DNA of 64,000 nucleotides from Clitoria ternatea (taxonomy: Eukaryota; Streptophyta; Magnoliopsida; Fabales; Fabaceae): positions 115,398,501 through 115,462,500 of the forward strand of contig CM075669.1 of NCBI GenBank assembly GCA_037962975.1. Direction: 5' to 3'. The position numbers and the translations under genes were made by a program. The notes under the pieces were generated by a model. That model was not told where the DNA came from, ran no database searches, and was given only the letters and a program-made list of their open reading frames with translations. Shown piece by piece: positions 34,429 to 47,164 of this stretch (positions within the stretch are counted from its first letter, which is position 1; each line of letters begins with the position of its first letter).

Positions 34429-36169
34429 TGATAAGTGTTGATTAAGCATTGATTTCATGACTCATTTTAACTAATTTTGTAAAGATTTGAGCTGAATTGA
34501 TGAATTATTGAAGGAATTAAGCATGAATCTTTCAAGTGGTGATGGATAGGTGTATAATAGAAGAATTGTGTTAAAACTCTTGGAAAGTTGCAGGGAAAGT
34601 TGCAGGAAATTCAACAAGAAAGAAAGGCAAGCTTAAGCTTGAGCAGGCAAGCTTAAGCTTGAGCAAGCAAGCTTAAGCGTGAAAGAGCAAGCTTAAGCGT
34701 GATTGGGAGCATATGAAGACAACAAGCTTAAGCTTGAGAAAGAAAGCTTAAGCTTGAACAACCAAGCTTAAGCTTGAGCAAGCAAGCTTAAGTTTGAGCA
34801 AGTTAGAGAGCATCAGAACCTCCTATGGTTGAGCGTGACATAGACGCTTGAGCATGCAACAGTGGAAGCTTAAGTTTGAGCCTTGCGCTCAAAGCGTAGG
34901 ACACAACAGTAAGCTTTAGGGCCTTTCACGCTTGAGCGTGAACACTAGGCGCTTAAGCGTGGAATGATAAAAATGAAAGCCTAAGCGTGGATTGAGCGTG
35001 GCCTGAGCGTAGAGAGTTAAAATTCATCACACTTGAGCATGATACAAGGGATGTTTGAGCGTGACTCTAAACGTGATCAAGCACAGGAAAACAAAAACTA
35101 CAATGAGCATCAGGGCCTTCACGCTTGAGCGTGACCATTAAGCTCAAGCGTGACTCATACAGTATGGGAATTTTAATTTAATATTAACCAATGGTGCGAT
35201 GCCAACTCAACCATTTTGAGGTGTTTCTGCATGTTTCTGCATATTCCTTCATGGGCATTATGCAAGTGGGCAAAGGAAGCTGAAGCATGATCACTATAAA
35301 TCTAGCAGAGAAGATCATTGGAAGACATCTCCTTCATATCATCAAACACATCTCCTGCATCCCACCATTCATTCTGTATTCATTTCTAAATTTTCTTAAG
35401 TGAAAATGCATAGCATAAGTAACTAATTTTCCTTTATTGGGATTGGTTGTAATCAATTCAAACCTGAAGTAATGTTGCTGTAAGTTTTTATGTATGTTAA
35501 TGAGATTTAATACTTTTCGTATTTCATTCTGCCATTAATGCCTGAAGATACTTGATCACTATTTTCTTGTTTTAAGTTTTCTTAAGTATACTGGGAAGTA
35601 ACTTTTGAGAGCAGATCTGAATAAAATACTCATTGTGAGTAGCTGACCAGGGACGGCATCTAACGTAATGAACGTCGAAACAATCGATCGGTAATGCTGG
35701 AATGGTTTCAAAGTGACTGAGGGATCAGCGGTTTAAAATCATTCTTATGAATTTTGTAGTCGAGGGATCGATACAAATGACTTTGATTGTGACGTAGAAA
35801 TTATCATTTCAAGTTACATATATGCAAATTTATTTAGCTTACGAAAGGTGCGATGCAATGAAACCAATCCCAGTTTTCCAATTAGATTTTTTCTCAAACA
35901 CTTTACTGTCATTATTTTCATTCAACACTTGTTGTTTCTTTTGTATTCAATCTTTTGTACAACAAAATAAGCCAAACCTTTTGTCAAAATCAATTCAAGA
36001 ACTAAGATCTTCAAACTAACACCTCCTCAGTGGAATGACATCTATACTATACTACAATTACTGTGTTTAAACTTGGCACAAACATTCCATTGAGTTCATA
36101 TTATACAAACTTGATTCTCTTTCCTTGAACACTTCACTTCTTTGTATGATCTATAAAAATATCTTACCA
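34429..36169 (+). repeat. Solo LTR A, Athila-like, inside the hAT gene
   Basis: 1741-bp solo LTR, TGATAAGTGTTG...CTTACCA, flanked by a perfect 5-bp TSD CCTTA (34424-34428, 36170-36174). Taking out the LTR and one TSD leaves the hAT sequence in one frame. TATA-like CTATAAAT is at 35294-35301. The downstream half resembles solo LTR B (for example AGTCGAGGGATC and GATCTGAATAA words), so both are from related Athila/Calypso-like families. Confidence 0.85.
34629..35153. promoter_or_regulatory. Array of CTTAAG/CTTGAG-centred near-palindromes in LTR A
   Basis: About 20 motifs of the forms CAAGCTTAAGCTTGAG, CACGCTTGAGCGTG and GCGCTTAAGCGTG, several as close pairs (for example near 34928-34960 and 35118-35153). 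The array ends about 140 bp upstream of the LTR's TATA-like box. Confidence 0.75.
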
Positions 36170-38240
36170 CCTTACAACCACTCATTAACGACAGTATCAT
36201 CAACTTCCGTTAGGAGAATTGGATCAATGATGTTCATAGCCTCAAACCTTTCTTTTAATGTTTGGTTGTACTTGATGAAAACCAAGTCACATAACCTTTG
36301 ATGCTCAAGACGGCTTCTCTCCTTAGAATGAATCTATTTCATTTTAAAAAATTGTTAGCCTGCTGCAACCACTAATCCAATTTGTATTTGTACAAAACTA
36401 ATAATCTAAAAAATCTATTAAAAGCTTAAATGCTCGAAAGCGCTTTAGTTTCGCTCACACCCAGAAAAGCTACAAGTTAAAGATAAAACTTTAATAGCAA
36501 TCTTTATCAACTTTGGAGTAAATGTCCCATATAGCTTCCACTATTCAGTTGTAATGTAATTAATTACATTAATTGTCATTGTTATCAAATATAAAACAAA
36601 TGACTATTAAATGAAGATAGAAACTCTTACTAGGGGCTAAAGTGGTCCTTTGTCTTATGGTCTCACCTCCACTAAAGAGTCCTTTGTAAGTGCCCAATTG
36701 TTCATAAGCCTTATCTTCATCAATAGAGTTATAGGAGAGCCTTTCAATAGTCTTCAAGAGGCAGACTTTCACCTCTTTATCATTGTCAACACCAACAGGA
36801 TCCTTAAAAAAATGTGGGGTTAAAATAATACCCTGCAGCATACAATGGATGGTGCATCTAACAATCCCACTGTTTATTGATGATGGTAAATATGTCTATA
36901 TTTCCTTTTATCTCCTTTGAAAGCAACTTGAATGTTTTCCTTAGCCCTGTCCATAGCCTCATATATGTAACCCATTGTGGGTTTCTTCTCATTATCTACT
37001 AATCTTAAAACTTGGACAATAAGCCATATAGCCTTGAGGCTGAAAACCACATCTGCCCAAAATAAAACCATTAGAACAGTTTCCATTGCTCTCTTCCCCT
37101 TGGCATCTTTTTCTCTCTTGCTTTTCGACCATTCATCCGATATAAACATCTTACGAAGGTTGGTATTTTGGTTTTGCAACCTTTGCAAGGTCAAAAATGT
37201 TGTAACAAACCTTGTCACTCCATGTCTTACCAAATTAGCTCCACCAGTGAAATTTCTTAACAACTTCAACAAGAAAGAATAGTTATAGATGTAACCAACC
37301 AACTTTATTCCCCTTAGACATGCCTTCTTAATCTTTGGAAGTTTTCCAATGTCCTCTAACATTAAATCCAAACAATGAGCAACACATGGTGTCCAAAAGA
37401 GATGCTTCCTCTTTTCCATCAACTTCTTACCTAAATTATCACATGATGTCATTTAATCAATTAAAATTAAATCTTAAGTAACCAGCCATAATTAAGTAAC
37501 ATTTAAAATAAAGATGAATGGTTACTAGCTGCAACATAACTGGATCCGTTGTCTGTTATCACTTGGACAACTTTAGAATCTTTGATCTCATCCACAAAGT
37601 TATCCAACAACTTAAACACCTTATCCCCCACCTTCATGTAGGAAGAAGTATAAATGCTTTTGATGAACATAGATCCAGTAGGAGTATTGACCAAAAAATT
37701 AATGAGTATCCTACCCTTTCTATCAGTCCAACCATTTAAAATGATAGAGCATCTTGTGTTTTCCCTTCAAACCTCATGATTCTTCATGAGTTCCTTGGTG
37801 TACTCTAACTCCTTCTTCAAAAGAGAAACCCTACACTCATGATAACTTAGAGGCTTTAGATTAGAACCATATTCTCCAACCGCTGTCAACATGTTCTTAA
37901 AGCTCTTGGTACGCACAACATTAAAAGTAATTCCGCTTTTTATTAGAAATTGCTTTATGTATTAAACTGTTCATGCTCTTGCCTCCTTGGTACAATGATC
38001 CTTCATTTTTGTTTGTTTCATATTCTCCCCATTTTTCTAGTTGTCTCTGGATCTTTCATCACCCACAAATTGAGTGGCCCTTTTATATTCTTTGATTTCT
38101 TCAATAATGATGTTGAAGCATGACTTGAAGAAGATGGAATCCGTTTTCCTTGTTTCAAAGGTCAGATCTCTTGAATCTCTTCTTTCCCTTCCTCCTCGTC
38201 TACCTCTTCATTCAATTATGTCATTTAATTCACAACCTTC

Positions 38241-39715
38241 TGATAAGTGCCCATTTGTATATAAATTTCCATGTGAATTGGGTAGATGTTTTGAGATTTC
38301 TTGAATTTTAATGTAAATCATGTGTTAAAATGAAAATGACAAGAAATTGAAATCTCTTTTCCCAACTTTGTTTTGTATATCATATAAGCCTTATATATAT
38401 TTTTTGATTTTTTGTAGGAAGGAATTTAAGGAATGGGAGGAAGAATTAGCTGAAGGAAGCAAGTTTCAAGTAAAATTCAAAAATCTTGCTTCAGCGAGAA
38501 TATAGTCTCTTAAGCGAGACCTGCGCTTGAGCATGGATTTCTCGCTTGAGCGAGGAAGAAGATAAACAGACTTTGAAGAAACTCACTTAAGCGAGCAGAT
38601 CTCACTTAAGCAAAAATCATCTAGAGAGTTTTGACATTGCACTCGCTTAAGCAGAGCTAAGCTCGTCTAAGTGAAACAACAGCAGAAGCCCAACAAGAGT
38701 TGCACTCGCTTGAGCGAGGGAGTTTTTGCTCAAGCGAAAAGAGGGTTAGTGGGATCAGAAGAGATCTTGCTTAAGCGAAGCTAACTCTCTTAAGTGAGAT
38801 TACGAATAACTATGCAGCTGAGTCACAATTGCAAGTGGCTTTCACTTAAGTGAGGCCGTTCTCACTTAAGCAGGCCCATTAATATTTAAACACTCAGCTC
38901 GTAGAAGTGGGAGGAGGAGGTAGAAAATACAAAGAAAAATAGAAACCTTACTTCTTGGAAGCCATTTTTAGAAGATCTATAGCTTTTTCTTCTCCTCTTT
39001 CTCTTGGTTGATAATTGTAATGGCTATTATGAGTAGCTAATCTTTTTATTTGGGATTGGATGTAGTGAATCTTTCCTTCCATACATTGGCTCTACTTTGA
39101 TATATATGGTAACTATTCTATTGATTTTGGTACTTTATTCTATGTTATATGTTATATTCTATTGTATAAATAGTATCTTGATTTAGTTCTCTTAAGTTAT
39201 TGGAAAATAGTTTATGAAAACCGATCTGAATAAGGTACTCAATATGCTCCAATGTTAGGAATAACTTCTTACATATTGAACGCTAATAACAAATTTGTTA
39301 AATGTTGGAAAACTTCTTAAAATGATTGAGGAATCAAGGTTTTAAAGGTTTTCTTAAGATTTCGGAGTCGAGGGATCAAATGAATGATTTATGTTTTGTT
39401 GCGTAAAAGTCAATAGAATATGAATCATTTATGTCAAGGTATCCAAGATTACGAAAAGTAAGATGAACGAGATCCAATCCTATTTTCTGTATATTTGAAC
39501 TCTACTTTAGTTTATTACTATCTATGTATGCTTATGCTAATCATTCTTACTTTATTTCAACATGAAAACAAATCTTTATCTTGCCTAAGTTATTTGAACT
39601 GAACTTTCAGTTTTCAAGTCCTTCAGTGGAACAACACTTGAATATACTACTACTGACATGGTTAAACTTGCCACATAAACTCTATTGTAAAAACATGTAT
39701 CACTTTCTTAGCCAC
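38241..39715 (+). repeat. Solo LTR B, Athila-like, inside the hAT gene
   Basis: Starts TGATAAGTGCCC. The right end is estimated at about 39690-39720, where hAT homology resumes. I could not find a clean TSD, so the end is approximate. It shares blocks with LTR A in its downstream half, in the same order. A TATA-like TATTTAAA at 38883-38890 directly follows a palindrome array. Confidence 0.65.
38484..38875. promoter_or_regulatory. Array of paired CTCGCTTAAGCGAG palindromes in LTR B
   Basis: Fourteen motifs in seven pairs. The consensus CTCGCTTAAGCGAG is a perfect 14-nt palindrome, with variants CTTGAG and CTCAAG in the core. Within a pair the motifs are about 5-12 bp apart. The array ends less than 10 bp before the TATA-like box. 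Confidence 0.8.
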
Positions 39716-40018
39716 AAGTTCTTTCAATTTCTCTCTCACACTTTTAGAGGTCTTCAAACATCTACCAACATTCCCCTTTGCACCCATTTAGTGCTCCTTA
39801 GCTCTAGTAATACCACCTTTGGTGGTCTTCTCATAAATGTTACATGTCACCATCTTCTTGTTGTTAGGGTCTTTTAGTGAGTTCCATTCCCAACTAGGAT
39901 CAAGGTTGTTTTCGGTGTATTTGAAGAGTTGGACACATGACTGAGGGGTTGGGGTATCACCTGAATCTCCACCAACAGTTGCCATTGAAGAAGAGGTGTT
40001 ATTGGAGGCAAATAGCAA

Positions 40019-40199
40019 TAAAAATTAGGAACAATGGCTGTTAGAGCTTGCGGCAGGTAGCTGTTAGAGCTTGTAAGTGGCTGTTGGAGCTTACACCAGG
40101 TGGTTAGACTTTTCAAAGGCCAATAACAGCTATTGGAGACTGCAGTAGGTGATTAGAGCTGGTTTAGAGGTCATCGGAGATGGAAATGAAGGTGAGGTT
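40019..40199. other. Short junction between hAT remnant and Athila remnant
   Basis: Contains a loosely repeated GCTGTTAGAGCTTG / GCTGTTGGAGCTTAC unit (about four copies, 40035-40150) and no gene. Confidence 0.5.
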
Positions 40200-43100
40200 G
40201 CTCATCGGAGAAGGAAATTATTCAAATGGCCAGTCTCAACAAGCAAATCGCCAGGAAGAATCCATTCATTATATGAATAACCCAGGGTGACAAGGTAACT
40301 TCAATTCAAATTTTCTAACCCTCCTTTTTAGGGATGGAGACAACGACAAGGTCAAGGTACAAATTAGAAATAAGAGGCAGGACATTCCAACAGACTACCT
40401 TATCAGCAAAGTTATCCCTTTTTGATGGAAAAGACTTCTAAACTGGAAGAAACTTTGGAGAAGTTCATGCAAGCTTCATTGATAAACTAGAAGAACATTA
40501 AAGCTTTAATCAGAGATTTGGAAACCCAGGTTGGTCAACTTGCTCGTCAAATAGTCGATTAACAAGGTCATCAATATGGAGCTAACACTCAGCTGAACCC
40601 AAATGAGCATTGTAAGGCAATCACTACTCGTAGTGGTAAGATCTTAGAGAAAGATGTGAATGAAAATAAGAGAGTTGAGGAAGAATTTTTGTGTGAAAAA
40701 GAAAAAGTTATGGAAAAAGAAGTGAGTAATGAAGTGGATGAAGTTGAAAATGAAAGTGAGAGGGGAAAAAGAAGGGAGGTAGAAAAGGAGAAAAATAAAG
40801 AAAGTGAGAGTGTAAATAATGAAAGTGAAAAGAAAAATAAACAAAAGGAGAAAAAGAGTGATAAAGGAAAGGAAAAGATGGACTCTCTAGTGCCATAATT
40901 GAAGAATTTACCATATGCTAAACATCCTTCCAAGACAGACAAGGAAAGACAGTTACAAGGTTCATGGATATCTTCAAGCGCTTGCAAATTAATATTCCTT
41001 TTGTAGAAGCTATGGAACAAATGCCTACTTTTACAAAATTCATGAAGGAGTTACTTTCTAAAAAGAAGAGATTTTCAGAAGAAACTGTAGAATTGGAAAC
41101 AAGGTGCAGTGTAATTATTCAAAAGGCTTTGCCACAAAAAACTAAGGATCTAGGCAGTTTTATTATCCCAATTACTATTGGTTCGCTACCAATAGGAAAA
41201 ACATTGCTGGATCTGGGAGCTAGTATTAATTTAGTGCCATTGTCCATGTTGGAAAGGATTGGAGACTTGGAGGCCAAGCCAACAAGGATGACATTGCAAT
41301 TAGCTGACAGGTTGATGAAATTTCCTAATGGTGTAACAAAAGATGTTTTGGTGAGAGTATACAAGTTTGTGTTTCCTATAGATTTTATGGTGATGGACAT
41401 TGAGAAGGACTCTAAGGTGTCATTGATCTTAGGAAGACCGTTCATGAAAACAGCCAAAAATCATTGATGTAGATGATGGAAAGATGAAAGTAAGAGCACA
41501 AGATGATGAGGTGAATTTGGATGTGTTCGAAGCGATGAAGCATCCCGCAGATAAGTAATCTTGTTTTAGAATCGATGTAGAAGAGGAAGTGGTCCAAAAG
41601 AAGGTGATTAAGATGACTAGCACTACTTTACTTGAAAAAGCTATTTATGCAGTGAATGAGCTTAGTGATGATGAAGCTGAAGATGTAGAGGAAATTCTTA
41701 AGGACTTTGTTGCAAACAAATCCATCCCACCAAATAAAGAGTCCATGGAGAAGCTACCAACAGAGTATGAAGTGGAAGTTAAGAAAATAGAGTTGAAATC
41801 CTTACTATCTTATTTAGAAGTATGTGTTTCTTGATGAAGAAGGTCAGAAGTCGGTAGTGATCAGTAACAACCTTTCCAAACTAGAGGAGGAGCAACTAAT
41901 TATTTTACTCAAATGGAATATGGGAGAAATAGGATGGACTTTAAAGGATCTTAATGGAATCAGCCCTTCCTACTGTATGCATACAATCTTTATGGAGCAG
42001 GAGTACAAGCCGATTGCATAGCCACAATGGCGCCTAAATTCGACTATGAAGAAAATGGTTAAAAAGGAGGTGTTGAAGCTCTTAGAAGCGGGCATGATCT
42101 ATCCTATTTCAGACAGCGCTTGGGTGAGTCCAGTGTAAGTGGTTCCCAAGAAAGGTGGAATGATTGTGATCCAGAATTAGAAGAATGAGTTGATTTCAAC
42201 CAGAACAATTACCAGATGGAGAATGTGTATTGATTATAGGAAGCTGAATCAAGCTACCAGAAATGACTATTTTCCATTACCTTTCGTGGATCAGATGTTG
42301 GAGAGATTTTTCTTTCTGAATGGTTATTCTGGATATAATTAGATAACAGTTGCCCCAAAGGAACTAGAGAAAATAGCTTTCACTTGTCCCTTTGGTGTGT
42401 TTGCTTATCGGAAGATGCCGTTCAGACTTTGTAATGCCCCACCCATATTTCAAAGGTGTATGTTTGTTATCTTTACAAATTTGGTCGAGAAATGTATTGA
42501 GGCCTTTATGGATGACTTTTTGGTGTTTGGTTCATCATTTGACCACTGTTTAGATAATCTGGATACTGTGCTACAAAGATGAGTTGGGACTAATTTAGTC
42601 CTGAATTGGGAGAAATGTCACTTTATGGTTATAGAAGGAGTAGTGTTGGGCCACAAGATTTCAGGTAGGGGAATTGAGGTTGACAAAGCAAAAGTGGAGG
42701 TAATTGAGAAACTTCCACCACCAGTGAACATCAAAGGGATCCGAAGCTTCCTCAGCCATGCAGGATTTTACAGGAGGTTCATCAAGGATTTCTTAAAAAT
42801 TGCCAAACCATTGAGTAAATTGTTGAATAAGGATACTCCTTTGAAGTGCTAAAACAAAAGCTCATTTCTGCTCCTATTATGGTTGCTCCTGATTAGAAAC
42901 TTAATTTTGAACTCATGTGTGATGTGAGTGACTATGCAATATGAGCAGTATTAGGACAAAGGAAATCTAAATTTTTTTATGCTATACACTATGCTAGTAA
43001 AGTTTTAAATGAAGCACAAGTCAATTATGCTATAACTGAGAAATAACTTTCAGTAGTAGTGTGTGGTTTGGAGAAATTTAGATCATATCCGATTGGATAT

Positions 43101-44624
43101 ATTGTTATTGTTTATACTGGCCATGTAGCTCTTAAATATCTTTTGAACAAACCTGACTTGAAGCTAAGATTGCTTTGTTGGATATTGTTGTTGTAGGAAT
43201 TTGATTTGATTATAAAGGATAAGAAAGGCAGTAAGAATTACATAGCTGATCATCTCTCTAGGCTCACTAACAAAGCTATCACAAATACCTAACCAGAAGT
43301 TGATGAAGATTTTCCTTATGAGAAGCTGTTGTTGATTCAGGAGAGGCCTTGGTTTGTAGACATAGCAAACTACAAAGCAGCAGGAGTAATTCCAGAGGAT
43401 TTCACTTGGAAACAAAAGAAAAAGTTTCTAAATGAGGCACAACAGCTTATGTGGGATGATCCATATTTGTTTAAGATTGGATCAGATAATACCTTAAGAC
43501 GATGTGTTTCCTAGGAAAAAGCAAAAAGTATTCTCTGGCATTGCCATAACTCCACATATAGAGGTCACTTCAATGGAGAGAGGACTGCAGCAAAAGTCCT
43601 CAAATCTGGATTTTATTGGCCCTCCATATTCAAAGATGCTTATTCTCATGTTTAGTAGTGTGATAGTTGTTAAAGATCGGGCAGTATTTCAAAGAGAAAT
43701 GAGATGCTGTTAAGTACTATATTGGAAGTTGAAGTGTTTGACGGTTGGGGTATTGATTTTATAGGTCTATTACCAGTCTCATTTGCTAATGAATACATCT
43801 TGGTTGTTGTGGATTATGTCTCTAAATGGGTAGAGGCAGTTGCTAGTCCCAAGGTAGATGCAAAGACGGTGATCAAGTTTTTGAAAAGGAACATTTTTTT
43901 GCAGATTTGGTACTCCAAGGGTGCTAATCAGTGATGGAGGATTACATTTTTGCAATGTTCAATTACAAAAATGCCTAGAACATTATGGTGTTAGATATGA
44001 AGTGACAACTCCTTACCATCCATAGGCTAATGGAAAAGTTGAAGTCTCAAACTGGGAGATTGAGCGTATATTGGAAAAGACAGTTTCACAAAGTAGAAAT
44101 GATTGGTCAGAGAGACTTGATGAGGCTCTGTGGGCCTATAAGACAACATACAAGGCTCCTACAGATCTTTCACCATATCAGTTAGTTTTTGGTAAGAGCC
44201 GCCATCTATTAGTGGAATTTGAGCACAAGGCATATTGGGCTATGAAGTTACTTAATTTTGATCCAAAAGTTGTTGGTGACAAGAGGAAGTTGCAAATTCA
44301 TGAACTGGAAGAATGAAGACTTAATGCTTATGAGTCTTCCAAAATTTACAAGGAGAAGATGAAGTTGTATCATGATAAAAAGATTCTTAAAAAGCATTTC
44401 TATCCTGGTTAGTCATTTTTGTTGTTTAATTCTAGGTTGAAGCTTTTTCCTAGAAAACTAAAATCCAAATGGTTAAGACCTTTTTTGGTCAATGATGTGA
44501 AACCATATGGAGCTATAGAGCTACAGGACCCAGGATCCAAAAGGACATGGGTGGTCAATGGCCAAAGGTTGAAGCCTTACTTAGGAGGAGAGGTGGAGAG
44601 ACTCATCACCCTTATCCATCTGTA
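40200..44624 (+). pseudogene. Athila-like gag-pol, decayed, without 5' LTR
   Basis: Remnant polyprotein of a Ty3/gypsy Athila-type element. The gag C-terminus (LEKFMQ, LETQVGQLARQI, AITTRSGKI) is near 40450-40640, then a Glu/Lys-rich stretch (40656-40898). Protease at 40964-41467 has DLGASINLVPLSM and LILGRPFM. RT is at about 42040-42600 (YRKLNQATRNDYFPLPF and the catalytic MDDFLVFG). RNase H follows to about 43260. Integrase runs from 43500 to 44300 (GWGIDFIGLLPVS, VVVDYVSKWVEAV). The frame ends WVVNGQRLKPYLGG...LIHL at 44624. More than ten stops and several frameshifts break it. The 5' part of gag and the 5' LTR are missing. Confidence 0.88.
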
Positions 44625-45221
44625 GGAATCTTGAAGGTGTATCAGGCGTCGAGCTAATGACGTAAAACAAGCGCTTGTTGGGAGGCAACCTAGTATTGTA
44701 ACCTTATCTTTTGTTTTAATTTCAATAAAAATTATGAACTCTTGATTTGTGAGATGTTTGTGGTATTTTGTGTTGTTTAAGTATTTGGGAGCACTCTAGT
44801 CTCTTGTAATCCAAGGTGGTTGGAATTTCTGGTTGAGTATCAAAATTGTAATTGAAAACCAAATTGAACAGTAGAGATCATGTATGTCATTTGGCAGATT
44901 AGATGATGATGCATGAAGATGTCGAGCTATGAGAATATTGATATGTTGATAGTTACTAATTGAGAATGTAGCTTGGAACATCATGATTGAAAAGAGGAAG
45001 TGAGATGCATTATTGTTGATGTCTTTGAGTTAAAATGCTTGCTAATGTTGATCATTGTGAATTGATGAATTGAGTCTATGCAAGGTGACAAATAATATGG
45101 AAGTGGTTATGAAATTGATTGAGAAATGATGTTGAATGCTTTTTGTTTTAGTGCCCTTTTGTAGAATCTGTATTTTGACAAAATTTACTTGAAAAATGAA
45201 ATTTCTAGGCAAATATTGGTA
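44625..45221 (+). other. Athila post-pol noncoding sequence
   Basis: Begins with GTCGAGCTAATGACG and AAGCGCTTGTTGGGAGGCAA (near 44648-44690), which is characteristic of the segment after pol in Athila elements. No envelope-like ORF is left. The rest is AT-rich without a gene. Confidence 0.65.
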
Positions 45222-45481
45222 TTCTTGCTCAAGCGAGAATAACAGACAAAGGTGTAAATGCTAATAAATGCTTTGTCTATTAAACTCGCTTAAGCGAGAA
45301 AAGAGCATTTCCATTCTGTGTGAATGTTGCTTGAGCGACACTTCCACGCTCAAGTGAGAGTATGCCAATTTGATTCAGTGAATTTTTTGCCTGAGCGAGG
45401 ACACCCTCGCTTAAGTGGCACAAGTTTAATTTGATTCTATAATATTTTCACTTAAGCGAAAACATGGGCGCTCAAGCGAAA
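45222..45481. repeat. Third array of paired CTTAAG-centred palindromes
   Basis: Eight motifs in four pairs with the same consensus as in LTR B (CTCGCTTAAGCGAG; variants GCTCAAGCGAG, GCTTGAGCGA, CGCTCAAGCGAA). It lies downstream of the Athila pol remnant. I could not show that it is inside an LTR, because the following sequence does not match LTR A or B. Confidence 0.65.
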
Positions 45482-47164
45482 GGAATTTAATCGCATCACT
45501 TGTAGGAAAAAAATTCATATCTCCCTCATACGATATTGAAACGATTTTTTCTTTTTGCTATGGTTTTGTATCAAAGAGATCTATAAACTTCATGAAGGGA
45601 ACAAAGGCCGACTCCTTACCCATTTTTCCCAGCAAATTTATTTTGTTAAAAAATTTATTTCCGTCACAACCTGAAGCAGTTTTCCTATTTTGAGCATATC
45701 TCGCTCGTCTGATGATGGATTTTCACATCCCATATATCGTTTTAAAGATAAAACAAATATCTACAATTTTCATGCTTTGAGTTTTTGCAAATTAGCAGCG
45801 TAACCTATTTAAAAACATGTGATAAGTTGACGCCCCAGGATTGTGCCACATTAGCCCATGCAAAAGAGTGTCCAATTAGCTTGTAACACTTATGGATAGT
45901 TGTCTCCTTCACATTAATCCCTTGCTCAACCAGAATAACACATGTCCTTCTCTCCCTAACTCCTTCTCTTGCAAGGATTTATAACTTACTTAGCAAGTTG
46001 TCACCATGCCATGCACCATGATATGCATCCATGTACCATGCCATACCATTCATTAAAAATTGTCACACTTTTCTTGCTCAATTCACATTCAGCCTTGCAA
46101 ATTAAAAGCCAAAACTTCAACACACTTCATTTCTCTTATTAGACCATACCTTATGCCATGAAACATGTCACCATCACTTCATCCAATACACTTCCCACTT
46201 CTAGGCACCCACCAAACCTTTTCTTCTCTTTGCTTTCTTTAAAGAAAAACTATCACCCATAACCTCTCTTTTAGCAACCCACACACCCCATAAACCACCA
46301 CGACCACCTCCTTTTCACGGCTACCCATCATGGACCATAATCACCCTTTAAATTTAACATTTTTTTTTTGATTTTTCCACCACCGACCAACAGCTGCACC
46401 TGTTACTCCAGCTACCATTTCAACTCTATTGCACCCATATTAAACACCATCCAAGCTACCAATACCACCACAGAACCTTTCTCCAAACCGTGACAATTTT
46501 AGCCACCAAAGTGAGTTCTTTAATTTCTTTTAGATTCTTGATTCTTGTATCTCAAAAGTTCCTCCAGAAATTCCAGCTTGTGCATGCATTGTGGTTCTGT
46601 TTTTAAGCTCCAAACCGTGACTTCTTCCTCCTTTAAATGACAAAAGGTTTCAAACAAATGGTAAATTTTTGGTAATCAGTCCCTTCGATTTTAATTAAAT
46701 TCATGGCTGTCCTATGATTTCCCTTGCTGGCTGTGACTTATAGTCACTTGATGGATCCTTGCATGTGGTTTTTTTAAAGGATCCGGGAGCGGCTGGAGTA
46801 AGTTTAGCAATGGTCGGTAAATTTGTGACATTTGGTCCCCTTTTCTTCACTAAAACTGAAATTGCCCACTGAGGTAAGGGGGTTTTACCTTATTTTAGTT
46901 TGATTTCCATTCCGCTATATTATTCCTTGCGTAATTAGAAGCCGTTATCTTGAGTTTCGTTGTGATCCGACGGTTGGATCAGAAGATATACGATTTTCTT
47001 TGGTGTTATATTTGTATACATTAAGCGTTTTAATAATCCTCAACAAAAAGAAGAAAATGTGTCGACTCGCTAAAAAGAGAAAGATTATAAAATGAAATTT
47101 TTATGCGATTCGGTTAAACAGTACAAATTGATGTAGGCGCGGTTGAATGGTTTGATATAGTTGT
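45482..47164. repeat. Unclassified repeat DNA (possible LTR), interrupted by Tat-2
   Basis: No gene. A C/A-rich stretch (about 46090-46470), a poly-T run at 46361-46370 and the word GATCCGACGGTTGGATC near 46966 look like an LTR or leader of another gypsy element. The sequence continues beyond Tat-2 at 63365. I could not identify the family. Confidence 0.45.

Larger units (their letters stand above)
34171..40018 (-). pseudogene. hAT-family transposase (BED finger, DUF659, dimerisation), broken
   Basis: A DNA-transposon transposase in pieces, read right to left. The BED-type zinc finger near 39985-39788 has SLKDPNNKKMVTCN and KTTKGGITRAKEH; the second Cys of the finger reads Tyr. After a solo LTR, the DUF659 region follows (about 38235-37500, with WTDRKGRILINFLV and VQVITDNGSSYVAA). 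A conserved block WTPCVAHCLDLMLEDIGK (near 37390) and RHGVTRFVTTFLTLQRL come next. A C-terminal part with RLEHQRLCDLVFIKYNQ (near 36300) and NEWL (36180) is interrupted by a second solo LTR and resumes at 34428. Several stops and frameshifts are present. The acidic Lys-rich tail ends near 34171. No TIRs were identified. Confidence 0.85.

Noticed and set aside
36874..37452. Independent host gene
   Set aside because: The sequence is the middle of a hAT/DUF659 transposase, continuous with pieces on both sides.
40589..41020. Long Phe/Ser/Leu-rich minus-strand frames
   Set aside because: They are shadows of the Glu/Lys-rich gag tail on the plus strand.
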